Origin: Macrostomum hystrix
Lineage: Eukaryota > Platyhelminthes > Macrostomidae
Assembly: GCA_950097015.1 (NCBI GenBank)
Contig: CATNEN010000011.1
Coordinates: 4,492,501-4,556,500, forward strand
Length of the DNA stretch: 64,000 bases
Direction: 5' to 3'
Shown: positions 1-11,200 of the stretch, one piece after another
Position numbering within the stretch: position 1 is the first letter of the stretch
How the letters are laid out: each line of letters begins with the position of its first letter
The notes under the pieces: generated by a model
Database searches by the model: none
Told to the model about the DNA's origin: nothing
Seen by the model: the letters and a program-made list of their open reading frames with translations, nothing else
Program-made: the position numbers and the translations under genes

Positions 1-109
1 ATTTCTGTCCTGCGAATTTAAAAGTAGGAGGCTGTGATCCTAGTGGTCGATTCCTTGCTTTTATCGATTGAGAATACCAAGTATTAAACATTGTTGGTCA
101 GTGGTTTAC

Positions 110-530
110 CTGGGATGAATCCACGATAACTTGGCAGAAGGCCTTCATACCGTCGGTAGATTGTCGACTCATAAGCGCCTGCTGAGCGTCCTCGACGAGC
201 AGCGCCTGCAATGTCCTCCGGCCTGTCTGCGACGTCGATCTGGCGTCCAGTCGAGCTGCCGCTCGCTGGCCATTTGCGCCGAGCATCGAACACGGCTAGA
301 GCGTCGTGCGTAGCCAGCGGGTAGCCCCTGCCAGACAGGAATCGAACCTGCGGCACGTGGCCAGAGAAGCCGGACATGAAGTAGCGCAACTGGCTGTCTG
401 TGGCCTGACTGTACGGCAGTCGACAGTGGCGCTGGGTCACACCAAGCTGCTGCTGCTGCTGCAGCTGCTCTTGCTGATCGTGGTTCCGTTGATATTGAAA
501 TTTTGCGTGCATTGCAATGGGGGTGGGACA
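110..530 (-). CDS. CIMIP2B: CIMIP2B (FAM166B/UPF0605)-like ciliary microtubule inner protein, internal exon
   Basis: This is a 140-codon exon. The acceptor lies just above 530, after a T-rich tract ending in CAG. The donor follows 110 (CCAG/GTAAAC). The exon opens in phase 0 and ends in phase 1. The translation carries a glutamine-rich stretch and then RYFMSGFSGHVPQVRFLSG, followed some 60 residues later by a second motif, YEGLLPSYRGFIPG. From memory, this pair matches the C-terminal half of vertebrate CIMIP2B, which has FMSGFTGYVP and then LLPNYGGYVPG. Family members sit inside the lumen of axonemal doublet microtubules. The last part of the protein should lie left of base 1. The N-terminal part, with the first GYTG-type motif, was not found with confidence. 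A possible start exon is at 2077-2121. The family call is fairly sure; paralogue A, B or C is less so. Confidence 0.72.
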
Positions 531-1063
531 CTGTAAAAAAATGGAGTCGACTTTGTTTCTAGTTGATTAAAGAAATTTATGAACAATGTCACAAAAAAAC
601 TTAAATTAGGCCTTAATTATAAAAAGTTTTTTTCGCACATGTAGCTATGTTTAGCAAGTTTTCAAAGCGTCCTTGTATAATTCAGTAGTTAAGGAGAAAT
701 GGGGAGAAGTAGAAAGTGAGGGAAGTCGAAGAGGAGAAGGGAAAGGGGAGAGGGATAAGGAGACAGGAGACTAGAGGGGGAAAGAGTGTATTTTTGAAGC
801 AATGAGAAGGGATATACACGAGTACAAGCTTATTAGAAGATTGCAAAACTTCCACCAAGTGTTGCAAAATTAAGCTTGTGTCAGCTTGAGATTGGACTGG
901 TGGATTGCTAGCACCAAGGTCCCTGACCTCGAATCTGAAAGCTACGTACAGGCCAAATTGATTCACGACACAGACGAACTAATTTGGCAAAGGTTGGTAA
1001 ATCACAGTAAGAATATGCGGCCTGATGATGAAAGACAAGTGTGTTAAGTGTGCGCTCAAGGTA

Positions 1064-1530
1064 ATCTCAGATACCCATATTTTTTATTTATCTCCTTCAA
1101 TTTTTCGCTCTTTTCGATGAGACAAATTCCAGAATCGCGAAACATCGGCATCGTCGAGATATTCAACGATTCTCGTCGGGGGTGCCTGGTGGCAAAAACC
1201 ACCGATGTAGGTAAAAATCTTTGCTTGCACAACTTCATCGTGTAATCATTTCGGCAACATTTTTGACGAAATTGTATTGGATATTTATACAATTTTGAAC
1301 CGATATGGATTTGCCAAAGATGTTTATACGCTCGTATAGAACAGTGTTGTTTGTCCTTGTCACCTGGGCCTTCGACAAGAATAGCTGAATATCTGGACGA
1401 TGCTGACACTCGGACGGCTTTGAAAGTTTATTCATGGGTCATTCGGTTTGGGAGCGATCGTGAAGTAGGCAGTGGGTATTTGAAATGCCCCCGTTGTCTT
1501 TTCCCAGGTGAAAAAGTGCTTGGTCTTTCT
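1064..1530. repeat. Unclassified interspersed repeat R1, copy 1
   Basis: This stretch is clearly related to 13605-14365 inside usherin intron 10. Shared blocks include the run around 1120-1215 (CAGAATC..AAACATC, GAGATATTCA, TGGTGGCAAAAA) and the run around 1455-1520 (ATCGTGAAGTAGGCAGTGGG). I see no terminal repeats, tRNA head or long ORF, so the class is unknown. It could be a MITE, a decayed retroelement end or a non-coding gene family. Confidence 0.6.
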
Positions 1531-2076
1531 ACTGTTAATCTGTTAATGATATTTCGTGGCGTGTAAAGACCTTGCGAGGCGTCAAGAAATATTAAGCGAC
1601 ACGATTTTTGCAACAAAAACATGTTTACACTTACGTAGCTAAAGTAACCAAATCGTGTGTTTTACCTGCAGTACTGAGGGGTTTTTTCGCACACTTTACT
1701 CAACAAGCAATAATTGCAGTTTTTAAGTGGCCCACTCACTTACCGGTATGGAGGTGCGCAGCGGAAAAACAGATACCTGTAATAAATAAGAAGACAATAA
1801 CATCGGTACTTGTGGATGAGTGTGGATCGGAAACTGAAAAGACGTATAGCTTCAATAAGACTTTTAGTCGAGGCTGTTGAATAACTGATTTCATCTATTC
1901 TGGTTCTTTTTTTTACGAGCCAATGTTCAGTCAAGCGCAAAATGGAAAATCTTAATTCGTTCATTCTGTTCTCTTGGTAAAAATAATTAAAACACAATTT
2001 CGGACTGCCAAATAGCATTTTGTATCGCAAGAATAGTGAATTTGTTGTATGTGTGTACGCGAGTTATCTTAATTAC

Positions 2077-2121
2077 CTCAGCTAGACTCAAGCTAGGGTC
2101 GGCAGCCATGGCTGAGTCCAT
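2077..2121 (-). other. Possible first coding exon of the CIMIP2B-like gene
   Basis: On the minus strand an ATG at 2121 opens 15 codons (MDSAMAADPSLSLAE) that end at a good donor, GAG/GTAATTAAG, in phase 0. The exon at 110-530 opens in phase 0, so the two could be joined. The piece is short, and joining it directly would leave out the N-terminal repeat that CIMIP2 proteins usually have. It may be unrelated or chance. Confidence 0.25.
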
Positions 2122-2494
2122 TTTTAGTCGCACAATTTTGTTGTTCCTTTCAGCCAAGCGCTCAAGAGCTTCGGGGGCTGTTTAGAAATGATAAAAGCAG
2201 CGAAATGAATAATAGAATAGGCTGTGTTGTAAAAGCGGTCATTTTGTCTTTCAGAGCTAGTTAAAATAAAGCACTAAATCAAGCAGGTGCTAATCCCCGG
2301 TAATTATGCTTGGGCAGAACAATACCTTAAGAGATTAAGTGGGATTAATGCGCACTTTTCACCAAGGTGGTCTCTGCCTAGGATTGAGCACTCGCCAGCG
2401 GTCGAGATTTCTTTATCAAAATATAAAGAAAATAATTGGTGTTTGATTTGGTGTTCACCGCAGCGCGACATTTTTACAGTCTAGTTCAAGATTT

Positions 2495-2517
2495 AGCACC
2501 ATGGCAACCATGGAAAC
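2495..2517. promoter_or_regulatory. RFX X-box-like site (two overlapping half-site pairs)
   Basis: The sequence CACC-AT-GGCAAC-CAT-GGAAAC contains one perfect RGYAAC half-site, GGCAAC. It is paired through a 2-bp spacer with a partial GTNRCC half-site, and a second, weaker pair overlaps it. RFX factors bind such sites upstream of ciliary genes in animals. The site lies between the minus-strand CIMIP2B-like exons and usherin. The match is incomplete, so function is inference. Confidence 0.4.
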
Positions 2518-3766
2518 CATACCACAATGGCAAAATTCTTATTTAGCTTCGTGTGCACCTTGCAACTGTCTGTCATTTCAATTGTAAGATTATTAATTAA
2601 CAAAGCAATACTTATTAATACCCATGTATAATTGAATTTAAAATATCAAATCTATATAACTTTCACCAAAATAAACTACGTTCAACTTAACAAGCGGTGT
2701 GAAAGCTGCGCTTCGTATAATTGGAAATGCAAAGAATTTCTTGAAAACTTTTCGGCAGGATCCGGGAAAAATAATCATAAACAAATCTTAAACAAACGAT
2801 AGCTTACTGAAATAATTATAGAATCAAACAAAACAAATAATGTTTTTTAAACTTACGCAACATTGGGGGCACTCCAAATCTTTTTCCGTCGAGTATCGAA
2901 GACATATTGCTGCACTTTTTTCAGTGAGTGTCTTCTCAAAAGAGTTAGAAAATTTTGAATCAAAAACTGTGAAAGAACTTTATAACGCTTGCGGTATTGT
3001 GAGATAGGTTTTTGTCTCTCAGTTGCTTTTTATGCGTCTACCAACAACCAATCGAATACTTCGTGCGAGTTAAATTTAGCCATGTTGGTTTGGGATGTGA
3101 ATTAGTGCTCATCATTTGCCGCACTACTTCAAGTAATAAAGTTGTAACTTAAACATAATTTTACTTAGGAGAAATCAAGAGTTTTCCATTAAGAGGTTTT
3201 TTTATTCCAGAGTTCTTTTCGTTTGAATTTTTAATCTACGTTTTGGTGTGGGAAACCTTTTTTCAAATCGCCAAATTGAGCGTGTTAGGAGAAAATTTTC
3301 AATTAGCTCGTATAGTGGTTTTCTGCCGATCCACATTGTCCCTAGAGAAGATATTACAATCAAGATCTCTGAGTAAAAGTAAATAATGTTTCCTTATCCT
3401 CATACCAGTTCTGACAATCTTCATCAGAGCGCAATGCAGGAATGCTAAAATCATTACAGGTGCAGGCTAGGCCATACGAGCTCATTAATGATTAAGAATG
3501 GCTGGAGCTAACTGGAAGCGGAGTTGTCAGGTCGATTCCGGTTTTATTGTCTTCCAACGCCAGCCAGCTGAGCTGCTTGTGTGCTCACCCCAGAACAGGA
3601 GTGCTTCATCACACTTGGCTGCGCATTTCTGACGGTGGTGGAGGATGTCGCTGTCTTTGGTTGGTATAAAATGCTCCTCTATGACGGCTCAGGTCAGACA
3701 ATGCCGAAACGTCTTCACCTGATAATGAGCAAAAGAGACAATGAAGCCAATATCGATGCAAAGACC

Positions 3767-5290
3767 ATGCTAGGACTTCTGAAAACGGTTCTCCTAACTG
3801 CCGCATTGGTCCATGTGCCCATTGTGACAGGCTATTTTCTGCCGCCAGTGTTCGACGCTGCATTTGATCGTCCGCTGGTCACTTCGCCGGCACAGGCCGC
3901 CTGCGGTGTCCCAACGCCTCAACTGCTGGCCTATTGTGAGACTGCAAGCAGATGCTACTGCAACAGAACCTGCCCGCACGGCTACACAGCTCCGGTGCCA
4001 TCGTTGAGCCTGCTGACATTCAACATTTCTGCCACCAATGACACTGGCAGCTCCAGCGACGCCAACTCCACAACGGAGTTCAGACTGCAGCTGGATCGGG
4101 ATTGGCGAGGAGCCGGTGGTAGCGAATTCACTCTCGCCTTCAAATTTCGGTTGCCTGACAAATTCGAGAATGGGTAAAGCTAACTCTTATTACGACCATT
4201 TTTTAACAAGATTCATAGTACTCGTAGCTGTAAAATCAATGCCAGAAAACAAACATCTCATTTTTAGTATAGTGGATTAGAAGTTTTAGCCGCCCTCCGG
4301 GGAGCAAAAGTAGAATTTAAGGATGCATATAATCCCCTCATTAAGCAAACTGTGTTAAAATTACGCTGATAGTCCCGCCTTCACTCTCGCCTTCAAATTT
4401 TGGTTGCCTGACATATTTGAGAATGGTTAAAGCGAACTTTTATCGCGATCATTTTTTGGAAGATTCCTAAGTAGCCATATAGAGAATATACTTCATAATT
4501 TTTTACTTCATTGCAGGACAGTTTTCTACCAGACAAGCGCCAACAATAGTTTGATATTGTCAGTGTCGCTTAGCAAGACAGGACTGCATCTGACTTACCG
4601 AACCGAATCGGCGGTTCTGCAGCGTGTCTCGCATTTAGATCGCTACCAGACTGGCCGATGGTATCACCTGGCCTTGCAGGTACAAAATGACAGGTGGGCA
4701 GTGTTTCTCGACGGTGTTGGGCCAGGACTTACACCTACTGCAGTGTACAGTTGGCCACGTGTTGTGGCAGCAGCTGTTTCGACACCATCTGGTGGTGGCA
4801 CTGGTGGCGGATCTTGGCTTATGCTTGCATCCGCCTGTTGTGGTAAGCCGTGGATTACATTTTAGCAAAAATGTAAACTAAAACTCGTAATTTTTGGATT
4901 CGGAAGCATCCTGAGGGTTCAGAAGCAACCTGAGGTTCAGAAGTTTATAGTATAATATTGAAGCTATAGAATAGTATTCTTGCCATATTTTTATTGGAAT
5001 TCGTAAAAGAAAATTGCTTTTTTACTGTAGAGACTTAAAATTTTTGTCTTGACAATCTCATTTACTCAGTGCAACCTACTTCACAACCTCAGGTTACTCG
5101 GACTTTACAGGCATGCTTCAGGACCTTCTATTATTTAACCAGACCATAGACAATCGAGACATTGATCAGCTGTATAGCGGCCGGCTATTAGAAACGAATC
5201 GAGATTTATCGGATTGTCGCTGTCCACCATCACATCCTCGAATGTCTCTGGAAGATACAGCTGTTTGCCAAACCAACTTTGCTGTTGATG
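3767..5290 (+). other. Usherin exons 1-3: signal peptide and N-terminal LamG-like domain
   Basis: After the signal peptide, the mature start (FLPPVFDAAFDR, then AQAACG) parallels the vertebrate FP.LENV and TQAVCG start. The LamG-like fold covers roughly residues 110-300, with SEFTLAFKFRLPD, the strand LHLTYRTES, GRWYHLALQVQ and the closing DCRCPPSHPR that human usherin also has. Exon 1 ends in phase 2; exons 2 and 3 end in phase 1. Confidence 0.85.
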
Positions 5291-8200
5291 GTAAGCTATT
5301 TTTGTATTGAAACTCGCACTGATCGAACTTGTCCGCGTTGGCACTGAATTTTGAAATGGACAGGATGGACCTTCTAGAACAATGGTTAGAGCTTCGAACT
5401 TCTGACCGAGAGAGGTTGGGAGTTCGATTCTCACCTCAAAAGAGTCGATTTGCATCATTGAGCAAGGTGCGAGTACTTAGTTTCCAAAAGTGGTTCAATT
5501 TACTCGTCAGTGAAATGGCTAATAGCATTAGCTGGGGGTAACCCTACGTAGTTGTTTCGGCCTCCACTGCCCGCGGACTTTAGAAACATCTTTGAAGAGC
5601 TGTGTCTGTGCCACTGGTTATACAACAAACCCAAATGTGCAGCGTCTTGTTCTAAGTTTTGCTGCATTAAATTATCATTAAAGTACATTCCATAGCGTAC
5701 ATGGTTCTACTATCTTCAACAGACTCAACTGTCCCTCGCCTAAACCCGGACGCTCATCCGATACAATTTGCAAATGACGGCAACCCGACCAGTTCGTGGA
5801 TCTCTGCGCGCATGCCTGCCGTTGCCCTGACGATACTCCTGCCAGCTACTCTGCAGGTTGACACAGTCGCCGTTGAGTTGCGAGTTGACAGCGCAGCTGA
5901 AATGCAACCAAAGCGACTGCGTCTTCTGCGTTCGTCTCTAGTTGAAGGCGATTCTACATGGCTTCTGTGGGCAGAATTCTCTACAGATTTAACTGGTAAC
6001 GTCACCGTTTGTTCCGATGCGAGCACTTCAACCAATTTTACGGGCAGTTGCAAGTCAATGCCGACGCCTTCTCTCGGTCGTCTGTCCGTAGCCTTCTCCC
6101 CACCGGATCCATTCGGTTCATCTGAGCGGCGCGCCGCAGCGCTGGCCAGACGGGTTCGCGTTGAAGCATCGGGTCACGTGGCTGGTACCAGCGGCTACTA
6201 CGGCCTCTACGATCTTCGTGTGATGACCAGGTGCGATTGTGGCGGACAGGCAAACGAATGCCAGGTGGACAGGACGAATGGCAGTGTCCGGTGTGCCTGT
6301 AGGTCGGACACTAACACACAGGGCCAACAGGTGAAGTCTTTGCTTACATAAGGCTTTTTGTGATATTTAGAGTTTTACAGTTTTGCTGATTTAGGTCGCT
6401 TTCATTTCAGTGCGAACAATGCCAGCCGATGTACAATGAGAAACCCTACACTGTGGGCCAGCCATGTCGACTGTGCAACTGCAGCGGTCATGCTTCCAGC
6501 TGCGTTTACAACCTGACCCTGGACGAATATCCTAGCGATCTGGCCCGAGGCGGCGGTGGCGTCTGCATCGACTGTGACGCATTCACAACAGGTCGCCGCT
6601 GCGAGCTCTGCCTGCCAGGCTACTACAGACCCGATGGAATATCCGCCTCAGATAGTAGACCTTGCAGGCCGTGCGACTGCGATAGTAACGGAACAATGGG
6701 AACGCAGAACTGCGCAATGTTTGGCGGTCAGTGCTCGTGCAGGCCGGGAGTCGGCGGCCGACGCTGCGATATTTGCGCCGTCGGGTTCTACAGAAACGGT
6801 ACGAACATTATCGGCGCTAATGGTAGCTGCGTTCGATGCAACTGCAACGAGATTGGCACGGTTGCGGCCGAGGCTAGAACTTGCGACGCGAGCACTGGAG
6901 CCTGCCAGTGCAAGAGGCTTGTAGGCTCGAGAGATTGCAGCGTCTGCCTGCCTGACAGCTACAACCTGAATGCAAGCAATTCTGACGGCTGCCAGACTTG
7001 CGACTGTCATCCGGCTGGTACAGCCGACTGCGACCGCATCAATGGTACCTGCCGGTGCCTTCCTACTCACCAAGGCGTCCGATGTGACTCCTGCAGGTTG
7101 GGCAGCTGGGCACCAACGGCTGATAGCGTCTGCCGGCTTTGCAACTGCACTGGACTCGGCGCTCTGGGCGCCAATGTCACTGGCGGCGACGAGTGCAACC
7201 AGAGGACCGGGGCGTGCCGTTGCTGGCCCGGCGTCACAGGTCCCTCGTGCAGCCAATGCGCACCCGGTTTTTTCGGCCTTTCGTCGGTGGGCTGTCAGCC
7301 CTGTAGGACTGACTGCAACCTGCTCGCCAGCCGCGGATGCGACCCTGTCAGCGGGGCCTGCCTCTGTTTGGCCAACGTAGGTGGAGATCGCTGCGATAGA
7401 TGCATCGAAGGCACTTTTAATCTGACCAGCGGGGGCTGCCAAAAGTGCAGCTGCGATTCTACAGGTTAACAATGCGCTGTCATGGATGCCTTTTTTATAT
7501 TTGCCGGATCAAAATCTATTCAAGAAATGTTGGTGAAAATTTTAAGATATGCTTTTTTAATTTTCCAGGCACTTTATCAATCGCAAGCAACTCAACGGTG
7601 GCCGCCTGCAACTCAACCAGTGGCGCATGTCTCTGTGCAGCAAATCGTACCGGACGCTTCTGCGATGCTTGCCTATCGGGATTTCGACGCGCACCCAATG
7701 GGGGCTCTGGCTGCGTTGCCTGCAACTGTGAGCCTATCGGTAGCTTGTCCGTGGATTGCGAATCCGTCACTGGAAACTGCCAATGTCGCCTGGGCTTTGC
7801 GGGACTTCGCTGTGAACTATGCGACGCCGGCTTCTTCGGCTATCCCGCCTGCAGTCGATGCGGCTGCAATCCAGCTGGTAGTGTCGCTGGTGGCAGCTGC
7901 AATAGAACTACCGGCGTCTGCCAATGCAAAGTCAATGTCTTTGGCGACAAATGCGACCAGTGCAAGCCTGGCACCGGATCGATGGACGCAGCAAATCCAG
8001 AAGGCTGCAGCGGGGCGCCAGTGCTGCAGGGTCCGCCGGTGATGACGGATCGAGGCTCCAGCTTCATCAGCATCGCCTGGGATCCGCCACAGCAGACTAA
8101 TGGAGCTATCGTTGCCTATCTGGTGCTCAGGAATAATAGCATTCTAATTGAAATGAATGTGACGGGTAATATTTTAAGCAGTCAAGCTTCGAATGAAATA

Positions 8201-11200
8201 AAATTTACTTCTACTCTGATAAAAAGAATGCGACTTAGAAATTTATCATGAAACACGCTTTTAAGGTCCACGAAACTACACAGACTCGGGCCTTCAAGTA
8301 TACACAGCCTATAGCTACACAATTGTGTCCCGAAACTCTGCCGGTTCAGCCATCAGTCGTCCGCGAACATTCACCACTCTGCCGAACCCACCTGCCGGAG
8401 CATTTACTCTGGACATTAACAACGTTGGTTCTACGAGTGTTCGCCTCGCCTGGTCTGGGCCCAGTGAGCCGAACGGTCCGTTGGACAACTATACAGTGAC
8501 CTCGACAAATACTTACTCGCCAGCAGAGAACTACGTTCACGCAGTCCTTCCAGTGTCAGCGGCATTCACCGTCGTGTCTGGCTTGCGCGTATTCTGCGAC
8601 TATCGCTTCCGCGTCACTGCGTGCGGTCCAGGAGGCTGTCTCGAGAGCCAAACTGCACATTGCACCACCCTCGGCTTGCCTCCAGCGGGTCTGGCCGCGT
8701 TAAACATTTCGGCAATCAACGCCTCTGCTCTGTTCGTGTCTTGGCCAATTCCGAGCCAGCCGAACGGAATTCTCCTGAGCTTCCAGCTCTGGCTAAACGA
8801 CAGTTCCTCTGTTCCGGTGTTCCGATCTGATGGACGCTATGATCCGCGCCTGTCGCCGACGCCCGTCAATCTACCGGGCGTGGACAATGGAGGCCCAGCA
8901 GCCTCTGCGCTGATCAATGGTTTAAGACCGTTCTTCGTCTATGCTCTACGGCTGTCAGCAGTGGGCAGCTTTGGCGTTGGTTACTCGAGCTGGTTCATTG
9001 CTCGCACTGGACCCGCGACCCCGTCCGCCGCGCCGTTGGCTCCAAAGCTGGCTCCAATCAACTCTACAAGCGTCAGGATCTCTTGGGCTGTACCTGAGCC
9101 AGGTGTTCTGTTGGGCCAGTTTGTCAATGCGAGTATATTTTCACCTTCAGCTCCAACCATCCTAGTGTTTGTCACAAGTCAAGCGGATGTGACCCAGTAC
9201 ATTGCTACCGGCTATCTGCCTTATCAAAGCGTTGACTTTGTCTTGCAAGTTTGTAATCCTGTGGCGTGTAGGTGGGTTGACATTTTTATAACCATCGTCG
9301 GATATTTATTTGGAGAAGAATTACGAGCTACTTCAACCTCTAAAGGAACTACCGATCTTACCAACTTTTAGAGACAGCCCAGCAGCTGCGACACGACTCG
9401 ACGCGGCACCACCCGAGGATCAGCCGCCACCCTCACCCCCTGTGCCACTAGCCATTGATCCAACAAGTACGGAGGCTTCAGTTCATATGAGCTGGCCACC
9501 GCCGCGTAAAGTGAATGGCCCACCGCCGAGCTATCGTCTGGAACGACTGCCGGCTGCAGCCGGACTTGCTGAGTCGCCCACGATTGCTGGCGTGCGCCTA
9601 GCCGGATCCGGTTGCTACAGGTTCCCAGGGGATCTTCTGCCCTACAATGTCGACTATTTCGGACTCGACGTGACGCTGCGAATGGCCGCGAAGCCCCGAG
9701 GTCTTCTACTCTGGTCGGCTGTGCCAGATGGTTAGTCAGATAAGTGTGCATTACTATTTTTAAGATCCACCCTAATACATTTCCTTAGCTCACAATGGTT
9801 CCCATTTCTCTGCTCGATGAACTGAAGCGCAAGGGATTCCGTGTATCGCTCAAGGAAACATGTAGTTTTCCATAGAGTGATGTCCGAACTCCCGACCTTT
9901 TGGTTAGACCTCAGAAGCTCTAACCAAAAGGAGCCACTCCCAAGCTTGAGTATAAAAAGCAGTACTTTAATTCGTTTAAATTCGTTAAAAATTTAGGTAG
10001 CCAGTTTCTAGCAGCCTATTTCACACCTGACGGCAGACTAAACTTCCGATTCCGCCTTGGTGATGACGATGTTAGCGTGGGGAACTGCACATCGCCGTCA
10101 GTACTGGGCGTCAGCACTGGCGTAGCAACAATACTAGCTGGTAGGTGGCATCGTGTATCTGTGCGACGTTTCGGACGCAGCGCTCAGGTAAGCCATTCAA
10201 TGCTAAATTGTTTTGGAATGTGTAGTGCACTGCGTTGCCCTGTCCCTCCCACGCGGGCATAGTCAACGTGCACTGCTCTTGGCACGTACTGTATGTATGC
10301 ACGCACTGTTGCGTAATGCGCTCATGGCTGGACTGCACGTCGGCCTGCCTGCACTGGACGGCACTATATAACAACTCAAATATACGGCCCAAGAGGCCAC
10401 GTTCCTTTCTCACTCAACTGCGCTACAATGGCATCGCAAGTCAGTATTCAAACCCCACCCGCACTGGACCTGCGCACGGACCCTAGCACAGCCCAGACAA
10501 AATGGAAGAAATGGCTCGCCCAGTTCCAGCTGTTCGCGGTCGCCGCAGGCATCGACGACAAGAAGCGGCTGCGCCAGCTGCTACTGTACACCGCCGGCGA
10601 GGACCTGCAGGCGATCGCGGCCGGCCTCACCAACGAGGCGGCGGGCAAGGACATCGATACACTCGTTGTCGCGCTCAATCAGCACTTCGACGGCAAGCGG
10701 AATCTGCCGTTCACCCGCTACCAGTTCAGGCTCTGCACTCAGCGCCCCGGTGAGCCCATTGACGACTGGCTCCAGCGCCTCAAGGACGCCGCCGACTGCT
10801 GCGCCTTCGGTGACCTGCGAGAGTCTCTGATCCGTGATCAGGTGATTGCCTGCTGCAGCTCCGACCAGCTCCGTCGAAAGCTGCTAGCCATCGACAACGT
10901 GGACCTGGAGCAGGCGGTGCGGGCGGCCCGGGCCATGGAAGCGGCGGAGGCCCAAGCGAGCGTCATGGAGGCCAACGATGCGTCTGTGCAGCGGCTCCGA
11001 CGTCAGGAGGCCGGTGCAGCAGCCCCTGCAGCGCGGCGGCCGACAGGGCAGCCGCAAGACAAGCAGCCGAACGGCAGGCAGACCAGGTGCATCAGGTGCG
11101 GAGCCCCCGGCCACCGCACGTGCAGCGCAGCCGAAGGCAAGACGTGCAACCGCTGCGGCAAGCGAAATCACCTGGCGAGGGCCTGCCTGTCCCGGCCGAA

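Larger units (their letters stand above)
1531..3766. other. AT-rich intergenic region between divergent ciliary genes
   Basis: Apart from the X-box-like site near 2500 and a possible 45-bp start exon at 2077-2121, I see no supported gene here. The stretch is AT-rich with scattered stops in all frames. It should contain the promoters of the minus-strand CIMIP2B-like gene and of usherin. Confidence 0.5.

Noticed and set aside
2287-2484. A 65-codon plus-strand ORF upstream of usherin
   Set aside because: No homology and no convincing splice signals joining it to usherin exon 1.
4381-4440. An alternative usherin exon
   Set aside because: The donor is destroyed and the phase would not match exon 2; treated as a decayed duplicate.
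5060-5092. Usherin exon 3 starting at 5070 (TTACTCAG acceptor)
   Set aside because: This breaks the frame. The acceptor CCTCAG at 5092 keeps phase 1 and gives GYSDFTGMLQD.
6648-7472. A 274-codon antisense open frame opposite the laminin-EGF exon
   Set aside because: It is alanine-rich composition without motifs. The opposite strand encodes perfect laminin-EGF modules, so this is a shadow.
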